DNA from: CAYUWK01 sp964580085
GTDB lineage: Bacteria > Patescibacteriota > Minisyncoccia > Minisyncoccales > CG1-02-41-26
Direction: 5' to 3'
NCBI GenBank assembly: GCA_964580085.1
Contig: CAZOJF010000013.1
Coordinates: 1 to 14,658 of the forward strand
Length of the DNA stretch: 14,658 nt
Shown one piece after another: positions 1-6,707 of the stretch (positions within the stretch are counted from its first letter, which is position 1; every line of letters begins with the position of its first letter). Under the pieces are notes generated by a model. It worked only from the letters and a program-made list of their open reading frames with translations. It made no database searches and was not told the DNA's origin. The position numbers were made by a program, and so were the translations under genes.

Positions 1-26
1 ATTAATATTTCACCAATTCCTAACAT
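1..26 (-). CDS. tatA: Start of probable TatA translocase subunit (partial, runs off window)
   Basis: Only the first eight codons are inside the window. They read MLGIGEIL, which fits the N-terminus of TatA/MttA proteins: a short periplasmic start, then the single membrane helix that recruits to TatC. It lies 46 nt downstream of tatC on the same strand, and tatA next to tatC is a common arrangement. TatA would oligomerise to form the passage for folded proteins in twin-arginine export. No Shine-Dalgarno motif is seen before the ATG. Eight residues are too few for certainty, so the call rests on both the match and the neighbour. Confidence 0.6.
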
Positions 27-72
27 TTTTTTATATTAAATTAAGAAATTTTTTACTAAATGATCTCGACTT

Positions 73-849
73 TTAATTTTTTAACTTTGTTTCTTTTTTC
101 TTAAGACTTAAACTATATCCCAAAAAATAAAGTCCAGCTAACGGAAAGAATAAAAGTAACATCGTAACACCTGTCCCATCTGGAGTTATTATAGCAGAAA
201 ATATCAGAAAGCCCAAAAAAATATATTTATAATTGTTTTTCCAAAAACTAGAACTGACTAAGCCAAGGCTACTTAACAAAACCATAAAAATGGGAATCTG
301 AAACATTATGCCTACCGCTATAACTAAAACAAATGTTAAGCTTACAAACTCATAAGCAGTAAAAAGCGGAGAAGCTCCTAAAACCGTAGCAAATGAATAA
401 AGAATTTTGAAAGTGGAAGGAATTAAAATAAGATAAGAGAAAAAACAACCTAAAATAAATAAAATTACCGAAAAGATTACTACTTTGGATACGGCTTTTT
501 TTTCTTTTTCATAAAGAGCTGGGGAAATAAATTTGATTAATCTATAAAGAAGAATAGGAAATGTAAGAATAAAGGCTAAAGATAAAGCAATTATTATTTG
601 GGTCAAAAAAGCATTCAAAGGGTTAAGGACAACTATCTCAACTTGAGATGGTAATAAACTTTGTTGAAGATACTTAAAAAATTGAGCCGAAAAAGAATAA
701 ATGGTGGGTACTGGCAAAAAAAGTCCTTTTCCTAAAACTTCAATTTGTTTTAATCCAAATCCAAAAAAGAAAATTGCAAAACCCAGAAAAAAATAAATCC
801 ACAATAAAATATTTTTCAAAAATTCTTTCAATTCGTAAAGAAAAGTCAT
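73..849 (-). CDS. tatC: Sec-independent protein translocase TatC
   Basis: TatC is the multi-spanning receptor of the twin-arginine translocase. It binds signal peptides of folded cargo and recruits TatA. At 258 residues it has the usual family length, and several hydrophobic segments fit the six-helix topology. Visible family motifs are PLNAF near residue 77, then SPALYEKEKK at 109-118, in which Glu116 aligns with the signal-peptide-binding Glu103 of E. coli TatC. FSAIITPDG near residue 217 matches the conserved TPxD segment, with Asp224 retained, and a PLAGLYFLG end follows. The start is the ATG 16 nt after the preceding gene's stop, with an AT-rich leader and no Shine-Dalgarno. It is the last complete gene of a run of envelope genes and is followed by a probable tatA, so the pair forms a minimal Tat system. 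No cargo with an obvious RR signal is seen in the window. Confidence 0.93.
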   Translation of the reverse strand: MTFLYELKEFLKNILLWIYFFLGFAIFFFGFGLKQIEVLGKGLFLPVPTIYSFSAQFFKYLQQSLLPSQVEIVVLNPLNAFLTQIIIALSLAFILTFPILLYRLIKFISPALYEKEKKAVSKVVIFSVILFILGCFFSYLILIPSTFKILYSFATVLGASPLFTAYEFVSLTFVLVIAVGIMFQIPIFMVLLSSLGLVSSSFWKNNYKYIFLGFLIFSAIITPDGTGVTMLLLFFPLAGLYFLGYSLSLKKKETKLKN

Positions 850-865
850 AAAAACTGATTAAAAA

Positions 866-1207
866 TTAATCAAGAATTAATATTAATTCATCTGATGAGT
901 TATAGACTCCTAATTCAGTAGAAGAATATGGGCTAAATCTAAAATTGCCAATTTTCATATTGGAAAATTGTGATTGGCCAGCAGGATTAACATAGTAAGC
1001 AGGATTATTATAGTCGTAAAATTCAGTAGCTGAAATTCTTCCGGCTTTCGCCTGAGGAGTCGTTCCGACATTAATGGGCTTAGAGGCATTTGGAACGGGA
1101 GGAGAACTGCTTGGCACATCCCAAGCGAGAATGAAATAACCGAAAACAAATGTTAAGACTAAGGCACTCATTAAAAAGGCGATAACTTTTAGTTTTGGTT
1201 TAAACAT
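866..1207 (-). CDS. Small secreted or membrane-anchored surface protein, CPR-type PINVG family
   Basis: This is a 113-residue protein. Its N-terminus has positive charges (MFKPKLK) followed by about 20 hydrophobic residues ending near FILAW, so it is a signal peptide or an uncleaved pilin-like anchor. The exported part starts with a Pro/Ser stretch, then KPINVGTTPQAKAG and FYDYNNPAYYVNPAGQS. From memory, this pattern recurs at the N-termini of many longer Parcubacteria surface proteins, where an Ala-Thr-rich stalk follows. Here the chain ends soon after, so this copy is either a short family member or a shortened one. The biochemical role is unknown; surface structure or fibre subunit is a guess. 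It sits between a membrane-anchored beta-rich protein and tatC. Confidence 0.7.
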   Translation of the reverse strand: MFKPKLKVIAFLMSALVLTFVFGYFILAWDVPSSSPPVPNASKPINVGTTPQAKAGRISATEFYDYNNPAYYVNPAGQSQFSNMKIGNFRFSPYSSTELGVYNSSDELILILD

Positions 1208-1247
1208 AGTTCTTTAAAAAATTATTTAATGACCTTTATCTTTTAAT

Positions 1248-1763
1248 TTATTCTAAAATATTTATTGTTTTTACTTTAAATTCGATTTTGCCACGAATAT
1301 TTTCATCACTATCAACTAAAATTTTCATTCCTTCCTTCAAGTAGCTTAACCCCTCTGTCCCCTGCAGATATTCTGATTGATTTTTTTTGAAAGTTAACGT
1401 TTCGTCCGTAAAAACACAAGTTAAATTTCTAGAAATCCCATCAGCAAAGTTAGTGCCTTCAGCAATTATAATTAAAGAGTTATCTTTCTTTTCAAGAATA
1501 TCCCCAGCAGTAGAAAAAATAGCTGGAGGCATAATTGAGGTAACTAAGGATTTTTCTTCTCCAGTTGTTTCATCTTTAATTTTTACTTCCCCTATTTTAC
1601 CTGCTTCAGATTCAGCTGGAAGAATAATTTCTTTTACAGATGGTAATTCTTCGTTTTTTTTCTCTTTCTCAACTTTTATTAAACAATAAACTAGACATGC
1701 TCCAATAATAATTATTCCTAAAATAACGAATAAGGCTCTATATTTTTTTAATAAATTGGACAT
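1248..1763 (-). CDS. Membrane-anchored beta-rich protein of unknown function
   Basis: This is a 171-residue protein. A short basic start (LLKKYR) precedes one hydrophobic segment (about residues 9-30, ending LVYCLIKV), then an acidic and basic linker and a predicted beta-rich exported region. The IGAC stretch inside the helix resembles a lipobox, but the helix continues past the cysteine, so a plain membrane anchor is more likely. The soluble part alternates strands and short turns (DNSLIIIAEGTNF, LTCVFTDETLTF, GMKILVDSDENIRGKIEFKVKTINIL). This is the layout of small OB-like, DUF5666-type domains common in CPR genomes, but no diagnostic motif is visible. The protein at 3282-3713 has the same architecture and may be a distant relative. 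The function is not known. Confidence 0.68.
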   Translation of the reverse strand: MSNLLKKYRALFVILGIIIIGACLVYCLIKVEKEKKNEELPSVKEIILPAESEAGKIGEVKIKDETTGEEKSLVTSIMPPAIFSTAGDILEKKDNSLIIIAEGTNFADGISRNLTCVFTDETLTFKKNQSEYLQGTEGLSYLKEGMKILVDSDENIRGKIEFKVKTINILE

Positions 1764-1799
1764 ATGTTTTTGTTTAATTAATGCTTTAATTATCTAATT

Positions 1800-3083
1800 T
1801 TACGGAGATACTTCTTCCCATTCTGGCAATGGGAGACTTACTTCTATCGAATGAGACACGGGACAAAAACCTGCGTCATCTGTTATTTTAAGAGTAATAA
1901 TTTTATCTCCTGAGTCAGTAAATTTAATTAGAGGATTTTTTGTCCATTGATTTGATGTTGAAGCAAATGTCGCTTCCGTTAATGTCCAGTAGAAAGTTGC
2001 GCTAGAACAGGGTATTGAGGAATCAGATGAATCATGGCAAACACTTTGATTTAATCCATCAACAGCAATTAGTTGAACGATTTCGCCTGCGCTTGGTGAA
2101 GAGGGAACCAATATAAATTTAGGATAAGGGTTAGCATGATCATTCATTTTAAATGAATTTGGGTCTGACCATTCTGACCATTTGCCACTCCCGGTATCTT
2201 TTACTCTTACTTTCCAAAAATAAGTAGTACTCCAAGCAAGCTTAGATAACCAATCTCCTTCTTCGTCATGATTTAAATCTAAAGTATAACTATGTGAACT
2301 TACGTTTACTACATGATTAAATTTCAATCCCGAAAAGTTTGAATCTCCATCCACCCAGATTTCATAACTTTGCTGAGGGTCACCATCTGAATCAGAATAT
2401 ATCCAGTCAAAATTAATTGAAGTACCTAGCGCTACTTGAGGGCTTACCCAACAATGATTCCATGTTTCTCCTCCTGGCTGAGGTTTATAAGGAGGCCAAT
2501 TAAAATTAAAAGATGTTTTTACTTTATAATTAGAGTCCGAACAAACATCCTGGGTTTCTAGATTATTGCAATTAAAACTAATCCAACCAACTACAAAGTC
2601 TCCCCAAGCCCATCCTTCAAAGTTTTTAGTCTCTCCATTTATTTTAACTCCATAATTAGATCCTTTTAAGCTTATCCATCCGTCCCAACCATCTCCATAA
2701 GCCAAAGCTCTGGCCCAACCGGAAACTTCAAGATCATGGCTTAATAGATTAACTTCTGCTCGACAAGTTCCTGAGGGGCAACCTGAAAGTTCAGCTTGGT
2801 TAAAACTGATCCAACCAATATTTTCTGACCAAGCATAACCAGAAAAAATACCATTAGAATCAATATGGACTCCATAATCAGCACTTGCTCCATCAGATGT
2901 ATTATTAAAACTTATCCACCCAATATTTTCTGACCAAGCCCAACCTGAAACATTATCTCCTGAATTAGCATTAACCTGTGTTATTTTAAGATTATTAAAA
3001 AAGAAAAAAGCTAAAAGAATTAAAATTCCTGAAATAAACAGAAATAATAATTTAAATTCTTTTTTCTTTTTAATAGTTTTCAT
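1800..3083 (-). CDS. Secreted repeat protein with GWAWS/NIGWISF units, Fn3-like and PKD-like regions
   Basis: This is a 427-residue exported protein. Residues 1-38 are a lysine-rich start plus a long hydrophobic stretch (signal peptide or anchor). Four related units follow: SGWAWSENIGWISFN (about 46-60), SGYAWSENIGWISFN (81-95), a divergent SGWARALAYGDGWDGWISL (121-139) and EGWAWGDFVVGWISFN (156-171). Each is followed by a YGVxI-like strand. Such units are a hallmark of Parcubacteria surface proteins, from memory. Residues about 196-312 resemble a fibronectin III/Ig-like domain (STTYFWKVRVKD, WSEWSDPNSF). Residues about 320-416 resemble a PKD domain (SAGEIVQL, FTDSGDKIITLKITDDAG). The last 11 residues, LPLPEWEEVSP, match the end of the cysteine-rich protein at 3950-5207. 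The gene starts 16 nt after the stop of the clpP fragment. Adhesion or surface-layer role is inferred; no catalytic motif is seen. Confidence 0.82.
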   Translation of the reverse strand: MKTIKKKKEFKLLFLFISGILILLAFFFFNNLKITQVNANSGDNVSGWAWSENIGWISFNNTSDGASADYGVHIDSNGIFSGYAWSENIGWISFNQAELSGCPSGTCRAEVNLLSHDLEVSGWARALAYGDGWDGWISLKGSNYGVKINGETKNFEGWAWGDFVVGWISFNCNNLETQDVCSDSNYKVKTSFNFNWPPYKPQPGGETWNHCWVSPQVALGTSINFDWIYSDSDGDPQQSYEIWVDGDSNFSGLKFNHVVNVSSHSYTLDLNHDEEGDWLSKLAWSTTYFWKVRVKDTGSGKWSEWSDPNSFKMNDHANPYPKFILVPSSPSAGEIVQLIAVDGLNQSVCHDSSDSSIPCSSATFYWTLTEATFASTSNQWTKNPLIKFTDSGDKIITLKITDDAGFCPVSHSIEVSLPLPEWEEVSP

Positions 3084-3099
3084 TTTTTTATTTAATTTT

Positions 3100-3231
3100 T
3101 TATTTTTTTGGTTTTATTACTTGATCAACAATTCCGTATTTCTTGGCTTCCTCCGCTGATAAATAAAAATCTCTATCCGTGTCTTTTTCAACTTTTTTTA
3201 TAGGTTGTCCAGTGTGCTTAGCTAATATTTC
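3100..3231 (-). pseudogene. Headless clpP 3' fragment (duplicate of the clpP C-terminus)
   Basis: The minus strand encodes EILAKHTGQPIKKVEKDTDR followed by DFYLSAEEAKKYGIVDQVI and a stop. This matches residues 152-190 of the intact ClpP encoded at 6122-6706 apart from Gly for Arg and Gln for Glu. It includes the position of catalytic Asp172 but lacks the Ser and His parts, so it cannot be a working protease. The frame stays open upstream to an in-frame stop at 3304-3306, without an ATG and without ClpP similarity beyond about 3231. It sits directly before the gene at 1800-3083. It is therefore a remnant, probably the displaced end of an older clpP or the end of a second copy. Confidence 0.9.
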
Positions 3232-3281
3232 TTTCTTGCATTCTTTCTCTGTATTTTCTAATAATTCTTTTTTCCAAACTG

Positions 3282-3713
3282 TTAACGCTCTATCGTAATT
3301 GTGTCAACAGCAAGAGAACCATCTTCTTCTTGAGTTCCAAAACTACTCACTTCTATACCAACCTCAATATCTTCTAAACTTCCTGTTTCAGGCTCAATTA
3401 GAACTCCCTCTTCTATTTCTTCAGGTTTTTTAGGGAAAGAAATTATTGTAACTCGAACATCTTCTGCCAATTTCATTGAGAGGGTTTCTTCAAGCCACTC
3501 AATGGTTATTTTCTCTTCATCTATCTCCACTACTTTCCCTCTGGCATTAAAATGAACTCTTTCAATCGGAGCAAACTCGTATAAAGTAACAGTCTCTGAA
3601 ACCGTGACAACTTCCTCAACTTTTTCCTGAGGAGTAATAACAAAAACAACCAATCCTCCCAAAAAGATTCCTACAATAAAAGAGATTACAATTAAAAATA
3701 AAGGGAATTTCAT
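3282..3713 (-). CDS. Membrane-anchored acidic beta-rich protein, DUF5666-like in layout
   Basis: This is a 143-residue protein. A single N-terminal hydrophobic segment (about residues 4-27) anchors an acidic exported domain. That domain has repeated short strands: GKVVEIDEEKITIEWLEE, LSMKLAEDVRVTI, LEDIEVGIEVSSFG and a terminal SLAVDTITIER. This pattern of 'value, exponent-like strand, VGxxV, AxxITI' resembles DUF5666-type small beta domains, but that is a shape match and not a motif match. It is the last gene of the block bounded by the two clpP 3' ends, and its 3' end overlaps the open frame of the clpP fragment by 22 nt. It may be distantly related to the protein at 1248-1763, just outside the block. 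No function can be given. Confidence 0.7.
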   Translation of the reverse strand: MKFPLFLIVISFIVGIFLGGLVVFVITPQEKVEEVVTVSETVTLYEFAPIERVHFNARGKVVEIDEEKITIEWLEETLSMKLAEDVRVTIISFPKKPEEIEEGVLIEPETGSLEDIEVGIEVSSFGTQEEDGSLAVDTITIER

Positions 3714-3780
3714 AAAATTAAGTTTTCAAATTATTATTTTAAGTTCTTAAGTTTTTGCGACCTTTTATATTTATTTTAAA

Positions 3781-3927
3781 CTATTTTAAAAGAGAAGTAA
3801 AAAATGTTTTTAAGTAAAACCGGCCCTGGCTTAAAATCCATTGAAAAAAGTTAACTATCCCGGGTCTGTCTAATACTTCCAAAAGTCCTGCCGTGGTCTT
3901 TTTCTGGAAAGGTTTAGTTTTTCTCTA
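3781..3927 (-). pseudogene. Possible C-terminal gene remnant in the 3714-3949 intergenic region
   Basis: This 236-nt interval has no complete gene. On the minus strand a frame stays open for 47 codons between a stop at 3925-3927 and a stop at 3781-3783, with no ATG. It reads like protein, containing KTTAGLLEVLDRPGIVNFF and then QWILSQGRFYLKTFFTSLLK. The segment is richer in G and C than its surroundings and has balanced, hydrophobic composition, unlike typical AT-rich spacer. The likely reading is the decayed tail of a gene whose front is lost. A short gene with a TTG start at 3882 cannot be excluded. The family is not recognised. The rest of the interval is AT-rich with no further signal seen. 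Confidence 0.4.
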
Positions 3928-3949
3928 TTTCTTATTCACTTTTTATAAA

Positions 3950-5207
3950 TCATGGAGCTACTTCATACCACTCAGGTAAAGGAAGATTTGCTTCTCCTTT
4001 ACAGCAAATCTTAGAAGAATCGCCAGGATATTCATCTCCTGGTTTCAATCCCTGACAAACTAAATCTGCTCCACAATCAACATCACACACTTTTTCTACA
4101 TTGAGACAACTCCCTGAGCCATTACAGGATTTAATCATTGTCCCTTGTTCATTATCACATTCACAGGCCACACCAGAACTAGTATATAAAGGAGGACTGC
4201 AAGACTGAAGAGGGGAACCACACGTTCCATCTTGACAGGTATAAGTTCCTCCTCGACATCCCTGACCTAGAATACCTGGGAAACAAGTCAAACTACAGTC
4301 CTGGTAATCCTTCCATTCTTCTGTTACATAACAAGAACTGCCAGAACAACCTCTGTTTATCCATTTCTTCTGTCTCCAATCACCAGAACATTGGTATTCG
4401 TCAGTCCAGGCGCTTAGACCACATTCCTGAACTTTTTCTTCATCGGGGGCAGAAGGATTTTCATAACATGCTTCATTTGCACATCCCCTGTCATAACAAA
4501 TTCTACTATGATAAACATCATTATCTTCACAGTAATTACTGCTCCAGGAACCGCAAGAATCTATTCCACAGTCTTGGTAATTCGTCCAGGAACCAGTACT
4601 GCCGTAACAAGAACCTTCGGAACATCCCCCACTGGTTAACCTTTTCTCAACATCCTGGCCATCGGTTGAACAGCGGTATTCATAATAACTGGTGCTGCAG
4701 TCTGTCTGAGAATAGGTANNNNNNNNNNNNNNNNNNNNNNNNNNNNNNNNNNNNNNNNNNNNNNNNNNNNNNNNNNNNNNNNNNNNNNNNNNNNNNNNNN
4801 NNNNNNNNNNNNNNNNNNTGATATTGATAATAACTGCTGCCGCAGTATGTTTGAGAATAGGTAGTCCAGGAACTATTAACAAATTCACAGGACTTGTATC
4901 CGTCACATAAACCACTTCTTAGCATGTATTGATACAACACATAACGGCCTGAACAGACGGTTTGGTATGTATAAGAAGTTGCAGGGACACACTGCCAAAC
5001 AATACAGTGTGCTTTAAAAAATCCACAGTCGCAATCAGCACCACAATGAGAATCGGAACAAACAGCTTTACAAGCTACCCATCCAAACGCATTCGTGCAG
5101 GAACAGGTATAAGGACCACAATTCGCCTTAACACCTGGGGCAGAGACAATCAACAGAACTAAAGCAAAGAAAATAACTAAAATTACTTTAAATTTTAAAC
5201 TCACCAT
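3950..5207 (-). CDS. Secreted cysteine-rich repeat protein, interrupted by an assembly gap
   Basis: Both sides of the N gap are read as one gene. The 5' part (5207 down to 4819) has a signal peptide with a fitting signal-peptidase I site after VKA (about residue 28), then 14 cysteines within about 100 residues. The 3' part (4718 down to 3950) carries about 29 more cysteines in loose repeats such as SWTNYQDCGIDSC and EEWKDYQDCSLTC. It ends in LPLPEWYEVAP, the tail shared with the protein at 1800-3083. The two parts are in different frames across the 100 N, as expected if 100 is a placeholder length. The ATG overlaps the preceding gene's TGA by 7 nt, suggesting coupled translation. Dense cysteines after a signal peptide imply disulfides in the exported form. 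The function is unknown; adhesion or surface binding is a guess. Confidence 0.75.
4675..4863 (-). repeat. Imperfect direct repeat pair bordering the assembly gap
   Basis: A 44-nt unit at 4675-4718 recurs at 4820-4863 with 38 of 44 bases identical. One copy ends exactly at the first N and the other begins one base after the last N. In the protein the copies read YSQTYCGSSYYQY and YSQTDCSTSYYEY. The gap therefore lies between two units of a tandem cysteine-rich repeat. Confidence 0.85.
4719..4818. other. Assembly gap of 100 N
   Basis: Exactly 100 undetermined bases lie inside the cysteine-rich gene. The round number suggests a scaffold placeholder, so the true length is unknown. The reading frame does not carry across 100 nt, which also indicates a different true length. 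Confidence 0.98.
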
Positions 5208-6076
5208 ATAGCTATTAATTTATCTAAGCCTGTGGCAAATCCTTTCACCTCAAAAGATTTGTCATCTATTTTATTAACCTCACAATCAAATGAATGAATT
5301 TCATTTAATGGTTTAATATCTTCTCTCTCACATTTAATTTCTTTTATTGGTTTATCAAAAGTTATTTGGAGATTAAACTTGCCTACATCAGACTGACCAA
5401 GAAGATATCTCCACTCAAATTTTTCTTCCATGGTTTCATAATAAAATTTTAGGGAATAATTTGAAAAGACAACAAGTTTTTTAAATTTCTCTTCATCATA
5501 ATTATCAAAAAGATTGGAAAGATAGTCCCTATCTGGATTATAATTAACACTCAAAATATCAAAGGAAGAATGTGGCAAACCGTCCAGACAGGGTAAAAAA
5601 CAAAGACTGGCTTCCTCCCCCCCTGTAGTTTCTTCTCCTTCGCTTACTGCAAAAAAAGGATAATTTATCATCTCTAGTCTTTTTCTAATCGCTTCTTTTT
5701 CATCATCGTCTTTATCCGCTCCGCTATAATAAGTTACTCCTTTAGTCTCAATATTTCCTCGAACAACAGCTAAAAATGCTTCAACGGCTGAAAAAGGAGG
5801 AGTTACTTTACATTTTGTATTAAGAAAAACTGTTTTCTCAACTGTAGAAATATTCATTTCCAGATCGCAATCATATGTGCTTTCCTCTTCCTCCAGAATA
5901 GGATAATAGTCGTTCCCAAAAAAATATTTTATATCTTTTTCTTCTCCAATAATTTCTTCTGGGATAAAAGGTTTTTCTTCATTTCGCAAAAAAATCCAGC
6001 CGATAATTGCTGTAAAAAACAAAATCACCACTATTAAGATTCCGATAATAATATTTCTGTTAATTTTTGGTTTCAT
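5201..6076 (-). CDS. Single-pass membrane protein of unknown function
   Basis: This is a 291-residue protein with a short cytoplasmic start (MKPKINR), one membrane helix (about residues 8-30) and a large acidic exported domain. The domain has six cysteines, including STYDCDLEM, LNTKCKV, SLCFLPC, IKCERE and SFDCEV, which could pair as disulfides. It mixes strands and helices, with a DPxxD-like acidic patch (YNPDRDYLSNLFDNYDEEKF), and has no motif I recognise. It is the first gene after clpP, within the block bounded by the clpP 3' repeats. Its stop codon overlaps the start of the cysteine-rich gene, so the two are probably made together and may act together at the cell surface. A perfect TATAAT lies six bases before its ATG, so it may start a separate, leaderless transcript. 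Confidence 0.75.
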   Translation of the reverse strand: MKPKINRNIIIGILIVVILFFTAIIGWIFLRNEEKPFIPEEIIGEEKDIKYFFGNDYYPILEEEESTYDCDLEMNISTVEKTVFLNTKCKVTPPFSAVEAFLAVVRGNIETKGVTYYSGADKDDDEKEAIRKRLEMINYPFFAVSEGEETTGGEEASLCFLPCLDGLPHSSFDILSVNYNPDRDYLSNLFDNYDEEKFKKLVVFSNYSLKFYYETMEEKFEWRYLLGQSDVGKFNLQITFDKPIKEIKCEREDIKPLNEIHSFDCEVNKIDDKSFEVKGFATGLDKLIAIW

Positions 6077-6082
6077 TGTTAG

Positions 6083-6088
6083 ATTATA
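6083..6088 (-). promoter_or_regulatory. Candidate -10 box for a leaderless transcript of the 5201-6076 gene
   Basis: The minus strand reads AGTATAATCTAACAATG. A consensus TATAAT lies six bases upstream of the ATG, so transcription would begin at or next to the start codon. No convincing -35 box is seen 16-18 bases upstream. It lies in the 45-nt space after clpP, where the housekeeping cluster ends and the envelope genes begin. Confidence 0.5.
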
Positions 6089-6121
6089 CTATTTTTACAA
6101 AGACCCATCTACCCTCGCCTT

Positions 6122-6706
6122 TTATTTCTTTCCTTTTATAACTTCATCAACAATACCGTATTTTTTGGCTTCTTCGGCGGAAAGGTAAAAGTCTCGGTCA
6201 GTATCTTTTTCAACTTTTTTTATAGGTTGTCTAGTATGCTTAGCTAATATTTCGTTAAGTATTCCTTTTATCTTTAATATCTGCTTAGCTTCAATCTCAA
6301 TATCTGTAGCTTGTCCTTTTATCCCTCCGGCTACTTGGTGCAGTAATATTTCCGAGTTAGGTAGGGCAAACCTTTTACCCTTTTCGCCAGCCGTTAAAAG
6401 AGTGGCCCCCATGGAAGCAGCCATACCAATACAAATGGTGGAGATATCACAACTGACATACTGCATAGTATCGTAAATAGCCAAGCCAGCCGTAACTGAG
6501 CCCCCCGGGCTGTTAATATATAGTTTAATATCTTTTTTAGAATCTCTAGAAGCTAGGAACAAAATTTGAGCAATAACTAAATTAGCCACACTATCCGTAA
6601 TAGGGCCTGCTAAAAAGATTATTCTTTCTTCTAATAAACGAGAAAAAATATCATAAACTCTTTCTCCTCTTTGTGATTTTTCAATGATTGATGGAACTAA
6701 TGGCAT
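6122..6706 (-). CDS. clpP: ATP-dependent Clp protease proteolytic subunit ClpP
   Basis: ClpP is the serine peptidase that forms the tetradecameric chamber of Clp proteases. It degrades proteins unfolded by ClpX or similar ATPases in the cytoplasm. At 194 residues it has the usual length. The catalytic triad is visible: Ser98 in GMAASMGA, His123 in LLHQVAGG and Asp172 in DTDRDFYLSAEEA. The substrate-strand motif INSPGGSVTAG (about 64-74) is also present. The start is the ATG one base after the trigger factor stop. A tig-clpP pairing is common in bacteria, although there clpX often follows and here it does not. Instead a block of envelope genes follows. The final 38 codons occur again as a fragment at 3100-3231, so this gene's 3' end has taken part in a duplication or recombination. 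Confidence 0.97.
   Translation of the reverse strand: MPLVPSIIEKSQRGERVYDIFSRLLEERIIFLAGPITDSVANLVIAQILFLASRDSKKDIKLYINSPGGSVTAGLAIYDTMQYVSCDISTICIGMAASMGATLLTAGEKGKRFALPNSEILLHQVAGGIKGQATDIEIEAKQILKIKGILNEILAKHTRQPIKKVEKDTDRDFYLSAEEAKKYGIVDEVIKGKK
6141..6253 (-). repeat. Direct repeat of the clpP 3' end (intact copy)
   Basis: This 113-nt stretch inside clpP is repeated in the same orientation at 3119-3231, with 97 of 113 bases identical and no indels. The pair brackets about 3 kb containing three envelope genes and one remnant. Similarity falls off on the upstream side of both copies at the same codon (Glu152 of ClpP). On the other side it fades close to the clpP stop. Confidence 0.92.
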
Positions 6707-6707
6707 A

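Noticed and set aside
856..872. Small inverted repeat TGATTA-n5-TAATCA followed by a T run before tatC
   Set aside because: The stem is six AT-rich pairs and overlaps the preceding gene's stop; too weak to call a terminator.
1695..1763. Lipobox (IGAC) in the protein at 1248-1763
   Set aside because: The hydrophobic helix continues beyond the cysteine and the -2 position is atypical; a simple membrane anchor fits better.
3232..3303. Open frame upstream of the clpP fragment as a new fused small gene
   Set aside because: There is no ATG, it overlaps the end of the 3282-3713 gene, and its upstream sequence shows no family resemblance.
4819..4915. An alternative minus-strand start reading MVYVTDTSPVNLL into the gap
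   Set aside because: It is out of frame with both cysteine-rich halves and joins across the N run only by placeholder length.
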